From assembly GCF_002209535.1 (NCBI RefSeq), contig NZ_NJIG01000003.1, positions 620,001 through 684,000 of the forward strand: a stretch of DNA of 64,000 bases. The letters run 5' to 3'. Position 1 is the stretch's first letter. Each line of letters opens with the position of its first letter. This document shows positions 25,166 to 34,695 of the stretch, one piece after another. The notes beneath the pieces were generated by a model. The model was given only the letters and a program-made list of their open reading frames with translations. It searched no databases and was not told the origin of the DNA. A program made the translations under genes and the position numbers. This stretch comes from Achromobacter marplatensis (GTDB taxonomy: Bacteria > Pseudomonadota > Gammaproteobacteria > Burkholderiales > Burkholderiaceae_B).

Positions 25166-26821
25166 CTATTTGAACGGATTGGAATCGGCCCCGTAGGCGC
25201 CGGCGCCCGCGCCCCCGCCCACTTCCAGCGACACCGAACTGGGGTCGACCGTCGGCGCGTCGCTCTTGTAGTGCATCACCATGCCCGGGAACGCCATGAC
25301 CGCGGCGACCATCAGCAACTGGATCACGATGAACGGCACCGAGCCCCAATAGATCTGCCCCGTGGTGACGGGTTCGATCATCTTTCCCGTGACCCGGTCC
25401 TTGTAGCGGTCCCGCGGCGCCACGGACCGCAGGTAAAAGAGCGCGAAGCCGAAAGGCGGATGCATGAACGACGTCTGCATGTTGACGGCCAGGATCACGC
25501 CGAACCAGATCAGGTCGATACCCAGCTTGTCGGCCACCGGCCCAAGCAGGGGCACGATGATGAACGCCAGTTCAAAGAAGTCCAGGAAGAAGGCCAGCAC
25601 GAAGGTCAGGACGCTGACGACGATCAAGAAGCCCCACTGTCCGCCGGGCAAGCCCGTCAACAGATGCTCGACCCAGAGGTCGCCGTTGACCGCGCGGAAG
25701 GTCAGGCCGAACACGGTGGACCCCACCAGGATGAACACCACGAAGCAGGACAGCTTGGTCGTCGTGTCCATCGCCTGCTTGAGCAGGTCCAGCGACAGGC
25801 GGCGGCGTATCAGCGCCATCAGGATGGCTCCCACCGCCCCCATGGCGCCGCCCTCGGTCGGCGTGGCCACGCCGATGAAGATCGTGCCCAGCACCAGGAA
25901 GATCAGCGCCAGCGGCGGAATCATCACGAACGTCACCCGCTCGGCCAGCGCCGACAGCAGGCCCAGCCCCAGCGTCTTGTTGATCAACGCGATGACGAAG
26001 GCCGTGGCGCCCCAGAACAGCAGCGCCACCACGATGCGTTCGTCGATCGGCGCGGTGTTGTTCTCGACCCAGAGGCCCAGGAAGTAGGCCGACACGGCCG
26101 AAATCGTCATCAACACCAGCAGCGACCGCCCGCCGCGCGTGCCGTTCGGCTCCTGGAAGCGGCGCGCCTCTTCGGGCAGCGCCGGCGCCGACGCCGGCTT
26201 CAGCAGGCTCATGATGACGATGTAGACGATGTACAGCCCGGCCAGCACAAAGCCCGGCACCATCGCCGCCCGGTAGATGTCGCCGATGGAACGGCCCAGC
26301 TGGTCGGCCAGGATGATCAGCACCAGCGACGGCGGGATGATCTGCGACAGCGTGCCCGACGCGGCGATCACGCCGCTGGCCAGCTTGCGGTCATAGCCGT
26401 TGCGCAGCATGATCGGCAGCGATATCAGCCCCATCGAAATGACCGAAGCCGACACCACGCCCGTGGTCGCGGCCAGCATCGCACCCACGAACACCACCGC
26501 GATGGCCAGCCCGCCGCGCACCGCACCGAACAGCTGGCCGATCGTCTCAAGCAGGTCCTCGGCCATGCCCGAACGCTCAAGCACCAGCCCCATCAGCGTA
26601 AAGAACGGCACCGCCAGCAGCGTATCGTTGGAAATGATGCCGAACACCCGTTGCGGCAGCGCCTGGAACAGCGAGGAATTGAGCAGGCCCAGTTCCATGC
26701 CCACCAGACCGAACAGGATGCCGTTGGCCGCCAGGGCGAACGCCACGGGAAAGCCCAGCAACAGGAAGATGATCAGCGTCGCGAACATGATCGGCGCCAG
26801 ATTGGCAATGAAGAACTCCAT
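25166..26821 (-). CDS. dctM: TRAP transporter large permease (DctM)
   Basis: A 551-residue inner-membrane protein of the DctM (TRAP-T large subunit) family. It is longer than the common 430 residues because of extra central helices around residues 205-290 and a Gly-Ala-rich C-terminal tail (LEVGGGAGAGAYGADSNPFK). Characteristic stretches include PVAFALAANGILFGLVG and GVATPTEGGAMGA. The gene begins 2 nt after dctQ and is the last gene of the nine-gene minus-strand picA/transport operon. It should work with the DctP protein encoded at the head of that operon, importing picolinate or a related acid by sodium or proton symport. Confidence 0.85.
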   Translation of the reverse strand: MEFFIANLAPIMFATLIIFLLLGFPVAFALAANGILFGLVGMELGLLNSSLFQALPQRVFGIISNDTLLAVPFFTLMGLVLERSGMAEDLLETIGQLFGAVRGGLAIAVVFVGAMLAATTGVVSASVISMGLISLPIMLRNGYDRKLASGVIAASGTLSQIIPPSLVLIILADQLGRSIGDIYRAAMVPGFVLAGLYIVYIVIMSLLKPASAPALPEEARRFQEPNGTRGGRSLLVLMTISAVSAYFLGLWVENNTAPIDERIVVALLFWGATAFVIALINKTLGLGLLSALAERVTFVMIPPLALIFLVLGTIFIGVATPTEGGAMGAVGAILMALIRRRLSLDLLKQAMDTTTKLSCFVVFILVGSTVFGLTFRAVNGDLWVEHLLTGLPGGQWGFLIVVSVLTFVLAFFLDFFELAFIIVPLLGPVADKLGIDLIWFGVILAVNMQTSFMHPPFGFALFYLRSVAPRDRYKDRVTGKMIEPVTTGQIYWGSVPFIVIQLLMVAAVMAFPGMVMHYKSDAPTVDPSSVSLEVGGGAGAGAYGADSNPFK

Positions 26822-26823
26822 GA

Positions 26824-27450
26824 TCAGCGACCCTTGTTATCCAGTTCACGCACAGCGGCCGCTTCGCGCGCTTGCGCTTCACGGGCGATTTCTTCGGCCA
26901 GTTCCTCTTCGGCGCTCTTGGCGCCCTCGCGTTCGCGCGGGTCGCGGCAGCGCCCCATCAGGAAGCCGATGCATTTGATCAGGTGCGACAGGCCGGCAAG
27001 CACCAGCAGCGCAAACCCCACGGGGATCAACAGCTTGACCGGCCAGCGGATCAGGCCGCCGGAGTTGGACGAATGCTCGTTGCTCAGGTACGAATCCATG
27101 AACACCGGCCAGGACAGGTACATGATCAAGAGGCAGGCCGGCAGCAAAAAGAACAGCACGCCGAAGATCTCGATCCCCACCTGGGCGCGGCGCGACAGCC
27201 GCGACGCGATGATGTCCACGCGTACGTGGTCGTTCTTCAAGAGCGTGTAGCCCGCCGTCAGCAGGAACATCGCGCCAAACATGTACCACTGCATTTCCAG
27301 CCAGGCGTTGGAGCTGAAGTGGAAGAACTTGCGCACGATGGCGTTGCCGGCGCTGACCAGGACGACCAGCAGCGTCACCCAGGACACGATCCGGCCCATC
27401 CGCAGGTTGATCGCGTCTATGCCGCGCGACAAGGCGAGTAGTGCTTGCAT
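26824..27450 (-). CDS. dctQ: TRAP transporter small permease (DctQ)
   Basis: A 208-residue four-helix DctQ subunit (WLEMQWYMFGAMFLLTAGYTLL and VRVDIIASRLSRRAQ are typical), with a charged, Arg/Glu-rich C-terminus. Directly upstream of dctM with a 2-nt gap and 82 nt after the ABC permease gene, all on the same strand. It forms the membrane complex with DctM. Confidence 0.85.
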   Translation of the reverse strand: MQALLALSRGIDAINLRMGRIVSWVTLLVVLVSAGNAIVRKFFHFSSNAWLEMQWYMFGAMFLLTAGYTLLKNDHVRVDIIASRLSRRAQVGIEIFGVLFFLLPACLLIMYLSWPVFMDSYLSNEHSSNSGGLIRWPVKLLIPVGFALLVLAGLSHLIKCIGFLMGRCRDPREREGAKSAEEELAEEIAREAQAREAAAVRELDNKGR

Positions 27451-27532
27451 CTGTTTTCCCCAGAATTGTTTCTAATCACACGTTTGCCCGAACCCGACGC
27501 CACGGTCTGCCGCCGCGGACACGGAAACCTTC

Positions 27533-28309
27533 TCAACCGTCTTCCCGGTGGTGCCGCAGCCACGGCGTCGAGCGGCGTTCCAGCCACACCAGCAGCGCGA
27601 ACAGCACCATGCCCATCAGCGCCAGCACGAAGATCGCGGCAAACACGCGCACCGTGTCGAACGTGCCCTGGGCGCTCATGATCACGTAGCCCAGGCCGCG
27701 CTGCGACGACACGAATTCACCGACGATGGCGCCCACCAGCGCCAGCGATATCGACACTTTCATGCCCGCCAGGATCGAGGGCAGCGCGCTAGGCAGCCGC
27801 ACCTTGAAGAAAAAGTCGCGGCGCGAGCCCTTCAGCACCCGCCCCAGGTCCAGCACGTCCTGCGGGACCGATCGCAGGCCATGGACGGTGTCGACGATGA
27901 TCGCGAACACGGCGATCAGGAAGGCGATGGCGATCTTGGGTTCGGCGCCCGTGCCCATCCAGATCACGAACAAAGGTGCGATGGCGACCTTCGGCACGCT
28001 GTTCAAGGCCACGATCAGGGGATAGATGAATCGCTCGAACCAGCGCGACCCCACCAGCATGATGGCGATCGCCACGCCGCCGGCCACCGCCAGCGCAAAG
28101 CCGGCCAGCGTGGTCATCAGGGTGTAGGCGGCGTGGCCGGCGTACCAGCTCCATTCGGACGCCAGTTCCAGCACCACCTGCCCCGGCAGCGGCAACATGA
28201 TGGCGCGTACGTGGAAGACCCGGGCGGCAACTTCCCAGAGCAGCAGGAACACCACCACCGACACCAGGCCCGCCATCCGGCGGGCGGCACTGCGCAATAG
28301 CCGGATCAT
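27533..28309 (-). CDS. ABC transporter permease (SsuC/TauC type)
   Basis: A 258-residue permease with about six helices and the BPD-transporter EAA loop, of the nitrate/sulfonate/taurine/pyrimidine-precursor class. Its ATG overlaps the ATPase stop by 4 nt. With the ATPase and the NMT1-like binding protein it makes a complete ABC importer inside the picolinate operon. Probable role: uptake of picolinate or another pyridine carboxylate, second to the TRAP system. Confidence 0.85.
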   Translation of the reverse strand: MIRLLRSAARRMAGLVSVVVFLLLWEVAARVFHVRAIMLPLPGQVVLELASEWSWYAGHAAYTLMTTLAGFALAVAGGVAIAIMLVGSRWFERFIYPLIVALNSVPKVAIAPLFVIWMGTGAEPKIAIAFLIAVFAIIVDTVHGLRSVPQDVLDLGRVLKGSRRDFFFKVRLPSALPSILAGMKVSISLALVGAIVGEFVSSQRGLGYVIMSAQGTFDTVRVFAAIFVLALMGMVLFALLVWLERRSTPWLRHHREDG

Positions 28310-29115
28310 CGGGCGCTCTCCACGGGTGACGCCGCGCGGGCGCCCTCGTCTATCAAACCCATCTGCTGGAACATGCCCCGGATATGCCGCACGTATTCGC
28401 CAAAAGCGGGGGTTTCGCGCAGCGCCAGCGGCCGGGGCCGCGGCAGGTCGATGTGGATCGTTTCCAGGATGCGGCCGGGGCGCGGCGAAAACACCATCAC
28501 CACATCGCCCAGGAATACCGCTTCGGCAATGCCGTGGGTCACGAACAGCACCGTGTTGCGGGTTTCCATCCAGATCCGCTGCAACTCCACGTTCATCTGG
28601 TCGCGGGTCAGCGCATCCAGGGCGCCGAACGGCTCATCCATCAGCAGCAGTTGCGGGTCGTCGACCAAGGCGCGGCAGATCGCGGCGCGTTGACGCATCC
28701 CGCCGGACAACTCGCGCGGATAGCTCTCGGAAAATTTCGTCAGGCCGCTCAAGGCCAGCAGCTCACGTACCTTGCCCTCATACGCCGCCACAGGCTTGCC
28801 GGCGAATTCGATCGGCAGCAGGATATTGCGCCGGACGTTGCGCCATTCCAGCAGCGCATCGCGCTGGAACACCATGCCCATGCCTTGCGGCGGCCCGTCC
28901 ACCGGCACGCCTGCCACCTGCAACTCGCCGCTGGAGAGGGTCTCCAGGCCCGCCACGCAGCGCAGGAACGTGCTCTTGCCGCACCCGCTCGGCCCCAGGA
29001 TGCTGACGAAGCGGCCTTGCGGCACGTCGACCGACACCGAGGCCAGCGCCTCCACGCCGGCCGCCCCCGGGTAGCGTTTACGCACGTCCCGCGCCGACAC
29101 CGCCCACGGCGTCAT
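28306..29115 (-). CDS. ABC transporter ATP-binding protein (SsuB/TauB type)
   Basis: A 269-residue ATPase with Walker A GPSGCGKST, Q-loop VFQRDALLEW, signature LSGGMRQR, Walker B LLLMDEPFGALD and switch His in FVTHGIAEAV. It overlaps the binding-protein gene upstream and the permease gene downstream by 4 nt each, so the three are translationally coupled. Energises the importer described with the adjoining genes. Confidence 0.9.
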   Translation of the reverse strand: MTPWAVSARDVRKRYPGAAGVEALASVSVDVPQGRFVSILGPSGCGKSTFLRCVAGLETLSSGELQVAGVPVDGPPQGMGMVFQRDALLEWRNVRRNILLPIEFAGKPVAAYEGKVRELLALSGLTKFSESYPRELSGGMRQRAAICRALVDDPQLLLMDEPFGALDALTRDQMNVELQRIWMETRNTVLFVTHGIAEAVFLGDVVMVFSPRPGRILETIHIDLPRPRPLALRETPAFGEYVRHIRGMFQQMGLIDEGARAASPVESAR

Positions 29116-30137
29116 GGCTGCACCAGGCTGTCGTAGCGTTCGGGGTGCACCAAGCCGGGCACATAGAACGAAGAGGCCTCGGCGCCAGCGCCGATCAGCC
29201 CGACGGAAGACAGTGTCTTGACGGCCTGCGTCCAGTCCTGCGGCACGATCGCGCCCAGGCGTTCGCCTGCCGCCGGCTGGCCGAAGTACGGCTGCAAGGC
29301 GTCGATCTGGCCGCGCAGCACGGTCTTGTCCAGGCGGGCCTGCGGCCGCTGCTGCAGGATCGCGGACACTGCCTCGTCCTGATGGCCGGCGTAGATGTAT
29401 TCCCAGGCCCGCGCGGTGACGCTGGCAAAGCGCGCGATGGCTTCGCCCCGCGCGGCCAGTTTGGATTCATTGGCGAACAGGCCGAAGCTGGGCATGTTCA
29501 GGCCGAAGTCGGCAAAGCGCACCGCGCTGGAAGGCCGGTTCTGCGATACCACCGGCAGGAAGAACGGGATCGTGGAGAACGCCGCGTCCGCCCGGCCCAT
29601 CGCATAGGTCGACGCCTTGCCGGCGGCGTCCACGTTGATCAGTTCCAGGTCGCTCTTCTTGAGCTTGCCCGCCGCCAGGAAGGCATCGATGAACGGCGCC
29701 TCCAACGAACCGGCCGTATAGGCCACCTTCTTGCCCTTGAGCTGGGCGGGCCCGGTGATGCCGGCCTCCGCCGGCACCAGCAGCCCGATATCGCTTTGGC
29801 GCGCAAACACCGCCACCGCCTTGACGGGCATGCCCTTCTCGCGGGCGATCATCACCGAGGCCAAGGCCGCATGCCCGACGTCGAAACTATCGCCGGCCCC
29901 CACGATCTGCACCGTGGTCACCGAACCGTTGCCGTCCTCCAGCGAGACGTCCAGGCCGGCCTGCTGGTACCAGCCCTTCTGCTGCGCCAGGTGGAACGCG
30001 CCGTGCACCCCCCACGGCGTCCAGTCCAGCCGCACCCGCAGCGGCTCTGGATTCTGGGCCCAGGCCGACGCGCTGAGCGCGACCGCGGCCAGGCCCCACA
30101 TGGCGTGGCGCCAACCTCTTGCGAAACCCGCATGCAT
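29112..30137 (-). CDS. ABC transporter periplasmic binding protein (NMT1/THI5-like)
   Basis: A 341-residue periplasmic protein: signal peptide at residues 1-27 (LAAVALSASAWAQ), then an NMT1/THI5-like domain (RLDWTPWGVHGAFHLAQQKG, VGAGDSFDVGHAALASVMIA). This family binds pyrimidine precursors, riboflavin, phthalate-like and other aromatic or heterocyclic ligands, which suits a pyridine carboxylate. It lies 64 nt after the picA small-subunit gene and overlaps the ATPase gene. Confidence 0.85.
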   Translation of the reverse strand: MHAGFARGWRHAMWGLAAVALSASAWAQNPEPLRVRLDWTPWGVHGAFHLAQQKGWYQQAGLDVSLEDGNGSVTTVQIVGAGDSFDVGHAALASVMIAREKGMPVKAVAVFARQSDIGLLVPAEAGITGPAQLKGKKVAYTAGSLEAPFIDAFLAAGKLKKSDLELINVDAAGKASTYAMGRADAAFSTIPFFLPVVSQNRPSSAVRFADFGLNMPSFGLFANESKLAARGEAIARFASVTARAWEYIYAGHQDEAVSAILQQRPQARLDKTVLRGQIDALQPYFGQPAAGERLGAIVPQDWTQAVKTLSSVGLIGAGAEASSFYVPGLVHPERYDSLVQP

Positions 30138-30201
30138 GATCTTCCCCGTTATCCGACGACACTATGCGGCCGCTGTTGCGGCGGCCTGACCTCGTCCGCG
30201 A

Positions 30202-31434
30202 TCAGTCGCCGCGGCCGAACCAACGCTTGATACGCGCCCACAGCACGCTGAAGAACATGGCCGTGGGATTGAAACTGGCCTGGGCCAGGGGTTCGCCCTG
30301 CCCTGCGGGCTGACGCAAGCGGGCCGTCACGTTGTTGCCGAAGTCGGCGATCATGCGGCGCACGAAATCCTGCACCAGCCCCGACCGCGAGAACTGCGCC
30401 AACGGCCCTTGCAGCGAATACAGCAGATTGACGTTGACTCGCGTCTCGGTGGGCGACAGCGCCTCAAGCTGATACGTGATGTCGCCATTGGCGCGCGACT
30501 GGCTCAGCGAGTCCTGCCCGGCGCCGCGGAACACTGCCCGCATGGCGGCGTCGTCGCGTTCCAGGCGGGCCGCGCCGTTGAAGGCCGCGGCCATGGGCCC
30601 GAACTTGATGGCGACCTTGCCCTTGACGCGGTCGCCCTCGTGCGATTCGATCGAGGCGCCCGGCAGGCAACTGGCCAGGGCTGGCAAGTCCACCATGAAG
30701 GCCCAGACTTCCGCCGCCGGGAACGGCACCTGGAAGCCGCCGTCGATCTGGCTGCCGCGCCCCGCTTTCTTGTCCGCCGGCGCCGCCGCCGTGGGGGTTG
30801 GGGTTGCTGCGCTGTCCGCACTGCCCGCGGTGGCCGAGGCCGTCGTTTCAGCCGGGCTCGCCATCGTTGGGGTAAAGCCTGCGAACGCCACCGGCTTCTC
30901 GGCCACGGGCGCTGCGCCGCGGCCTTGCGCCTGGGCGGCGCGCAACGCCTGCACCGCCGCATCAGGCTGCGCCTTCAAGTCGGCCAGCACCGACATCACC
31001 GCAGCGACGATGCCCATATAGCCCGTGCAACGGCACAGGTTGCCGGACAGCTCCACCCGGACCCGGCTTTCATCCGCATCGGGCAGGCGCAGCACGATAT
31101 CGCGCGAGGTCGCCAGCATGCCCGGCGTGCAATAGCCGCATTGCAGGGCGTGATGCCGGGTGAAGGCGGCGCGTAGCCGCTGCATCACCGGATCGGCGTC
31201 GTACCCTTCGATGGTGGTCACTTGCCGCCCTTCGCACGCCACCGCGAACGAAATACAGGACCGCACCGGCGCTCCGTCGACCAGCACCGTGCAGGCGCCG
31301 CAGACGCCATGTTCGCAACCGAGGTGGGTGCCGGTCAGGCGCGCCTGATCCCGCAGGAAATCCCCCAGATGCATGCGCGCGGGCGCCTCGTGCGACACGC
31401 GCTTGCCGTTTACTTCCAATGTCACCTGAACCAT
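30202..31434 (-). CDS. picA: Picolinate dehydrogenase 2Fe-2S small subunit fused to a CoxG-like domain
   Basis: A 410-residue fusion. Residues 1-160 are the [2Fe-2S] subunit of a molybdenum hydroxylase: plant-type cluster Cys40, Cys45, Cys48, Cys60 and the second cluster Cys99, Cys102, Cys134, Cys136 (CGYC and CRC). After a Pro/Ala/Thr-rich linker (about 180-230) comes a CoxG/SRPBCC domain (about 235-365, DGGFQVPFPAAEVWAFMVDL) and a basic tail (RIKRWFGRGD). CoxG is normally a separate protein that helps tether or mature CO-dehydrogenase-type enzymes. The numbered suffix used in A. faecalis (picA1-3) is not assigned here. It is 11 nt after the medium-subunit gene. Electrons from 6-hydroxylation of picolinate leave through this subunit. 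Confidence 0.85.
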   Translation of the reverse strand: MVQVTLEVNGKRVSHEAPARMHLGDFLRDQARLTGTHLGCEHGVCGACTVLVDGAPVRSCISFAVACEGRQVTTIEGYDADPVMQRLRAAFTRHHALQCGYCTPGMLATSRDIVLRLPDADESRVRVELSGNLCRCTGYMGIVAAVMSVLADLKAQPDAAVQALRAAQAQGRGAAPVAEKPVAFAGFTPTMASPAETTASATAGSADSAATPTPTAAAPADKKAGRGSQIDGGFQVPFPAAEVWAFMVDLPALASCLPGASIESHEGDRVKGKVAIKFGPMAAAFNGAARLERDDAAMRAVFRGAGQDSLSQSRANGDITYQLEALSPTETRVNVNLLYSLQGPLAQFSRSGLVQDFVRRMIADFGNNVTARLRQPAGQGEPLAQASFNPTAMFFSVLWARIKRWFGRGD

Positions 31435-31445
31435 GGTTTTTCCTG

Positions 31446-32273
31446 TCAGCCCAACGCCTGCGCCAGGCAGCGCGTCACCGCGGTCCCGTGCAGCTTGCGG
31501 TGGTGTTCATCCTTGTCCTGCATGACACCGGCCAGTTCATTGGCCAGCAGCGTCTCGTCCATGCCGGCCAGCCCCTGCTGCGCGATGCGCGCGGCCAACT
31601 GGGGCAGCAGCCTGGGCGCGCCGTCCAGGGCGCCCACCGCGATGCGCGCCGTGCACGCCACGGGATCGAACCAGGCGGCGCAGCTGGCTTCGGCGAACTC
31701 GCCCGTCTTGCGGCAGAACTTGTAGTAGCCCCAGCGCGCCTGCGGGCTGGGAACCGGCACGAGCACGGCGGCGATCAGTTCGTCTTCCCGCAACGCCGTG
31801 GTGTAGGCGCCCTGCATGTAGCCATCGGCCGGAACCCTGCGCACGCCGTCCGGGCCGGCGATCTCCAGCGTCGCGCCCAGCCCTACCACCGTCAGCACCC
31901 AATCCGCCGCCGGGTCGGCGTGCGCCAGGCTGCCGCCCAGCGTCCCGCGGTTGCGGATGGCGCGGTAGGCGATGCCCGGGGCCACCTGCTGCAAGGGCGT
32001 GCCGCGCAGCAGCTCGTGCACGCCGTCCTCGATCTCGGCGTGCGTCACGGCCGCGCCCACGCGCAGCATGCCGTCCTGCCGGGTGACGGTACGCAATTCC
32101 GACAGGCCGGAAATGTCGATGACGACCGGCGGACGCGCCAGCCGCAGGTTCAGCATCGGCCCAAGCGACTGGCCGCCGGCCATCAGCTTGGCGCGGCCGT
32201 CGTGTTCGCGCAGCGCCCGCAGGGCTTCCTGCAGCGAGCCCGGACGCGTGTACTCGAATGCGGCGGCCTTCAT
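31446..32273 (-). CDS. picA: Picolinate dehydrogenase FAD-binding medium subunit
   Basis: A 275-residue CoxM/CutM-type flavoprotein: FAD pyrophosphate-binding region LMAGGQSLGPMLNLRL and a second FAD segment RNRGTLGGSLAHADPAADW, followed by the CO-dehydrogenase flavoprotein C-terminal domain. It takes electrons from the Fe-S subunit. The ATG overlaps the large-subunit stop by 4 nt. Together with its neighbours it makes a three-subunit enzyme expected to convert picolinate to 6-hydroxypicolinate using water as oxygen source. Confidence 0.88.
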   Translation of the reverse strand: MKAAAFEYTRPGSLQEALRALREHDGRAKLMAGGQSLGPMLNLRLARPPVVIDISGLSELRTVTRQDGMLRVGAAVTHAEIEDGVHELLRGTPLQQVAPGIAYRAIRNRGTLGGSLAHADPAADWVLTVVGLGATLEIAGPDGVRRVPADGYMQGAYTTALREDELIAAVLVPVPSPQARWGYYKFCRKTGEFAEASCAAWFDPVACTARIAVGALDGAPRLLPQLAARIAQQGLAGMDETLLANELAGVMQDKDEHHRKLHGTAVTRCLAQALG

Positions 32274-34672
32274 GCCATCACCTCCGCCGCGGCGGGCTGT
32301 ATTGTTTGCTTGCCTTGCGCGATGGCGGCCAATACGCGCGTCGGCGACAAGGGCGTGCGCAGCAGTTCCGCCGCGCCCAAAGGACGCAGCGCATCGTTGA
32401 CGGCGTTGAACAGCACGGCTGGCGGCGCGATGGCGCCTCCCTCGCCCATGCCCTTGGCGCCGAATTCGGTGTGCGGCGATGGCGTCTCGAAGTGATGCAG
32501 GCGCATGTTGGGGACTTCGGTGGCGCCGGGCAGCATGTAGTCCGCCAACGTCGAGGCCAGCGGCTGGCCGTTCTCGTCGTAGGGCGTCTCTTCATAGAAG
32601 GCGGTGCCGATGCCCTGGGCCACGCCGCCGATGGTCTGACCTTCGACGACCATGGGATTGATCATCGTCCCGCAATCCTCTACCACCACGTAATCCAGGA
32701 TTTCCACGCCGCCCGTGCCCGGATCCACCGCCACCACCGCCGCATGGGTGGCGTAGGTGAAGCAGCCCGTGTCGACTTTGGGCTTGTAGCCCACGGTGAC
32801 CTCCAGACCGCTGGGATCCACGTCGGGCGGCAGCAGTTGCGGCCGCAGGTACCAGGCGTCGGCCACGTCCTTGACCGACACCGATTTGCCGCCCGCCTCC
32901 AGGCGATCCTGGTTCCACGCCACGCTGGCCGGATCGGCCTGCAGCAGGTGCGCGCCGATATGGGTCAGCCGCGGCAGCAGGCGCTTACAGGCTTGCGACA
33001 CGGCGCCGCCCGACATCACCAGCGACCGCGACGCGTAGGTACCAGTGGAAAACGGCGTCTGCCCGGTGTCGCCGTGCAGCAGCTTGATGCTGCCCACGTC
33101 GACGCCCAGGATTTCATTGGCGATCTGCGCAAAGGTGGTTTCCATGCCCTGTCCGTGCGAATGCACGCCCACCCGCAGTTCCAGCCCGCCGTCGGGCGTG
33201 ACCCGGGCCGTGGCCTGGTCGAACCCCGGAATGACGGGGGTTCCCCAGGCGGCGAACACGGACGTGCCGTGCGCAGCCTGCTCGGTATAGGTCGCCAGGC
33301 CCACGCCGATCAGACGCCCATCGGCTTCGCCCTGGCGCTGGCGCTCGCGCACCGCGGCCACGCCGATCATGTCCATGGCCTGTTGCAGGCTGGCTGGATA
33401 GTCGCCGCTGTCCAGGTGCTTGCCCGTCACGTTGACGAACGGCATCTGGTCACCCTGCACCAGGTTCTCCTGGCGCACTTCCCACGGTTCGCGCCCGACC
33501 TCGCGTGCGATCGCGTCCATCGTCAGTTCCATCGCGAAGCACACGCCGGTGCGCGCCACGCCGCGGTAGGGCACGAATCCCGGCTTGTTGGTGGCTACCG
33601 CCCGCGTGACGCAGCGGTAGCCTTTGAAAGCGTACGGCCCGGGCAGGTTGCCGATGGCCTGCCCCGGCTCCAGGCCGATGGTGAACGGCCATACCGAGTA
33701 CGCGCCACCGTCGATGGTGATCTTGGCGTCCAACGCCAGGAGCTTGCCGCGACGGTCGGCGTAGGCCACCATTTCATAATGGTGCTCGCGCGAGTTGGCG
33801 CCCGCGGTCAGGTGTTCGCGGCGGTCCTCGATGAAGCGAAACGGCCGCTTGAAGGTCTTGGCCAGCCAGGCCACGCACAACTCTTCCTGCTGCAGCACGC
33901 ATTTGTAACCAAAGGCGCCGCCCACATCGGGCGACACCACCCGCACACGGCCTTGCTCCAGGTCCAGGCACTGGGCCAGCACGCTGCGGATCATGTGCGG
34001 CACCTGGGTGGCGCTGACCACTACCAGCTGGTCGGCCTGATGGTCCCAATACGCCAGCACCGCCTTGCCTTCCATTGGCACCATGCATTGCCGCGCCAGG
34101 TCGATCTTGCGACGCACCACCACCTCGGCCTGCGCCGCATACTCGTCGAACTGCTTGTCGGCATTGAGCGTGACGAAGACGTTGTCGCGCCACTGCTCGT
34201 GCAGCAAGTCGCTCTGTGCGGCCTGCGCGCTGTCGACGTCGGCATACACCGGCAGGTCGTCGTAGTCGACCTCGATCAGTTCGGCGTAGTCCTCGGCTTC
34301 GGCGCGCGTGGGCGCAAACACCATGGCCACCGGTTCCCCGACGAAACGCACCTTGCCCGAGGCCAGCGGCGGCTGGGCCGACGCCTGATAGGTGGGCAGC
34401 GTGGAATCGGCCACGATGTCGCGCGCATCGGGCATGGCCTGACGCAGGAACACATTGCCCGCGATCTGATCGGCCACGCGCACCGCCGTGATGCGCGCAT
34501 GCGCCAGCGGACTGCGCAGAAACGCGACTTCGCTCAGGCCCGGCATGGCCATGTCGGCCACGAAATTGCCTTTGCCGTGCAGATGGCGCGCGTCCTCCTT
34601 GCGCGGCACCCGCGCGCCCACTCCTTGCGGCTTACCCGGCCGGCCGTGCGTACTGGCGTGTTCTGTCGTCAT
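32270..34672 (-). CDS. picA: Picolinate dehydrogenase molybdopterin large subunit
   Basis: An 800-residue xanthine-oxidase-family large subunit. Landmarks are VRFVGEPVAMVFAPTRAEAE, SPDVGGAFGYK, and the catalytic Glu of GAKGMGEGGAIAPP. The active-site loop reads PYRGVART rather than AYRCSFR, so it is a hydroxylase and not a form I CO dehydrogenase. The family binds Mo with cytosine-dinucleotide cofactor. In the context of PicB-G genes it is assigned to 6-hydroxylation of picolinic acid. The minus-strand frame runs upstream under dctP; the start MTTEHASTHG at 34672, 23 nt after dctP, is preferred. Expected to need the XdhC-type factor encoded in the island. Confidence 0.87.
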   Translation of the reverse strand: MTTEHASTHGRPGKPQGVGARVPRKEDARHLHGKGNFVADMAMPGLSEVAFLRSPLAHARITAVRVADQIAGNVFLRQAMPDARDIVADSTLPTYQASAQPPLASGKVRFVGEPVAMVFAPTRAEAEDYAELIEVDYDDLPVYADVDSAQAAQSDLLHEQWRDNVFVTLNADKQFDEYAAQAEVVVRRKIDLARQCMVPMEGKAVLAYWDHQADQLVVVSATQVPHMIRSVLAQCLDLEQGRVRVVSPDVGGAFGYKCVLQQEELCVAWLAKTFKRPFRFIEDRREHLTAGANSREHHYEMVAYADRRGKLLALDAKITIDGGAYSVWPFTIGLEPGQAIGNLPGPYAFKGYRCVTRAVATNKPGFVPYRGVARTGVCFAMELTMDAIAREVGREPWEVRQENLVQGDQMPFVNVTGKHLDSGDYPASLQQAMDMIGVAAVRERQRQGEADGRLIGVGLATYTEQAAHGTSVFAAWGTPVIPGFDQATARVTPDGGLELRVGVHSHGQGMETTFAQIANEILGVDVGSIKLLHGDTGQTPFSTGTYASRSLVMSGGAVSQACKRLLPRLTHIGAHLLQADPASVAWNQDRLEAGGKSVSVKDVADAWYLRPQLLPPDVDPSGLEVTVGYKPKVDTGCFTYATHAAVVAVDPGTGGVEILDYVVVEDCGTMINPMVVEGQTIGGVAQGIGTAFYEETPYDENGQPLASTLADYMLPGATEVPNMRLHHFETPSPHTEFGAKGMGEGGAIAPPAVLFNAVNDALRPLGAAELLRTPLSPTRVLAAIAQGKQTIQPAAAEVMA

Positions 34673-34695
34673 GACTACCCTCTGTCTCCTGAGTC

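Noticed and set aside
25271-27250. A 659-codon plus-strand open frame
   Set aside because: Antisense to the dctM/dctQ genes; composition is His/Gln/Arg-rich with no domain, as expected for a shadow frame.
30202-34672. Aerobic CO dehydrogenase (coxSML plus coxG)
   Set aside because: The large-subunit loop is PYRGVART, not the AYRCSFR of form I CO dehydrogenase, and the surrounding genes are a pyridine pathway.
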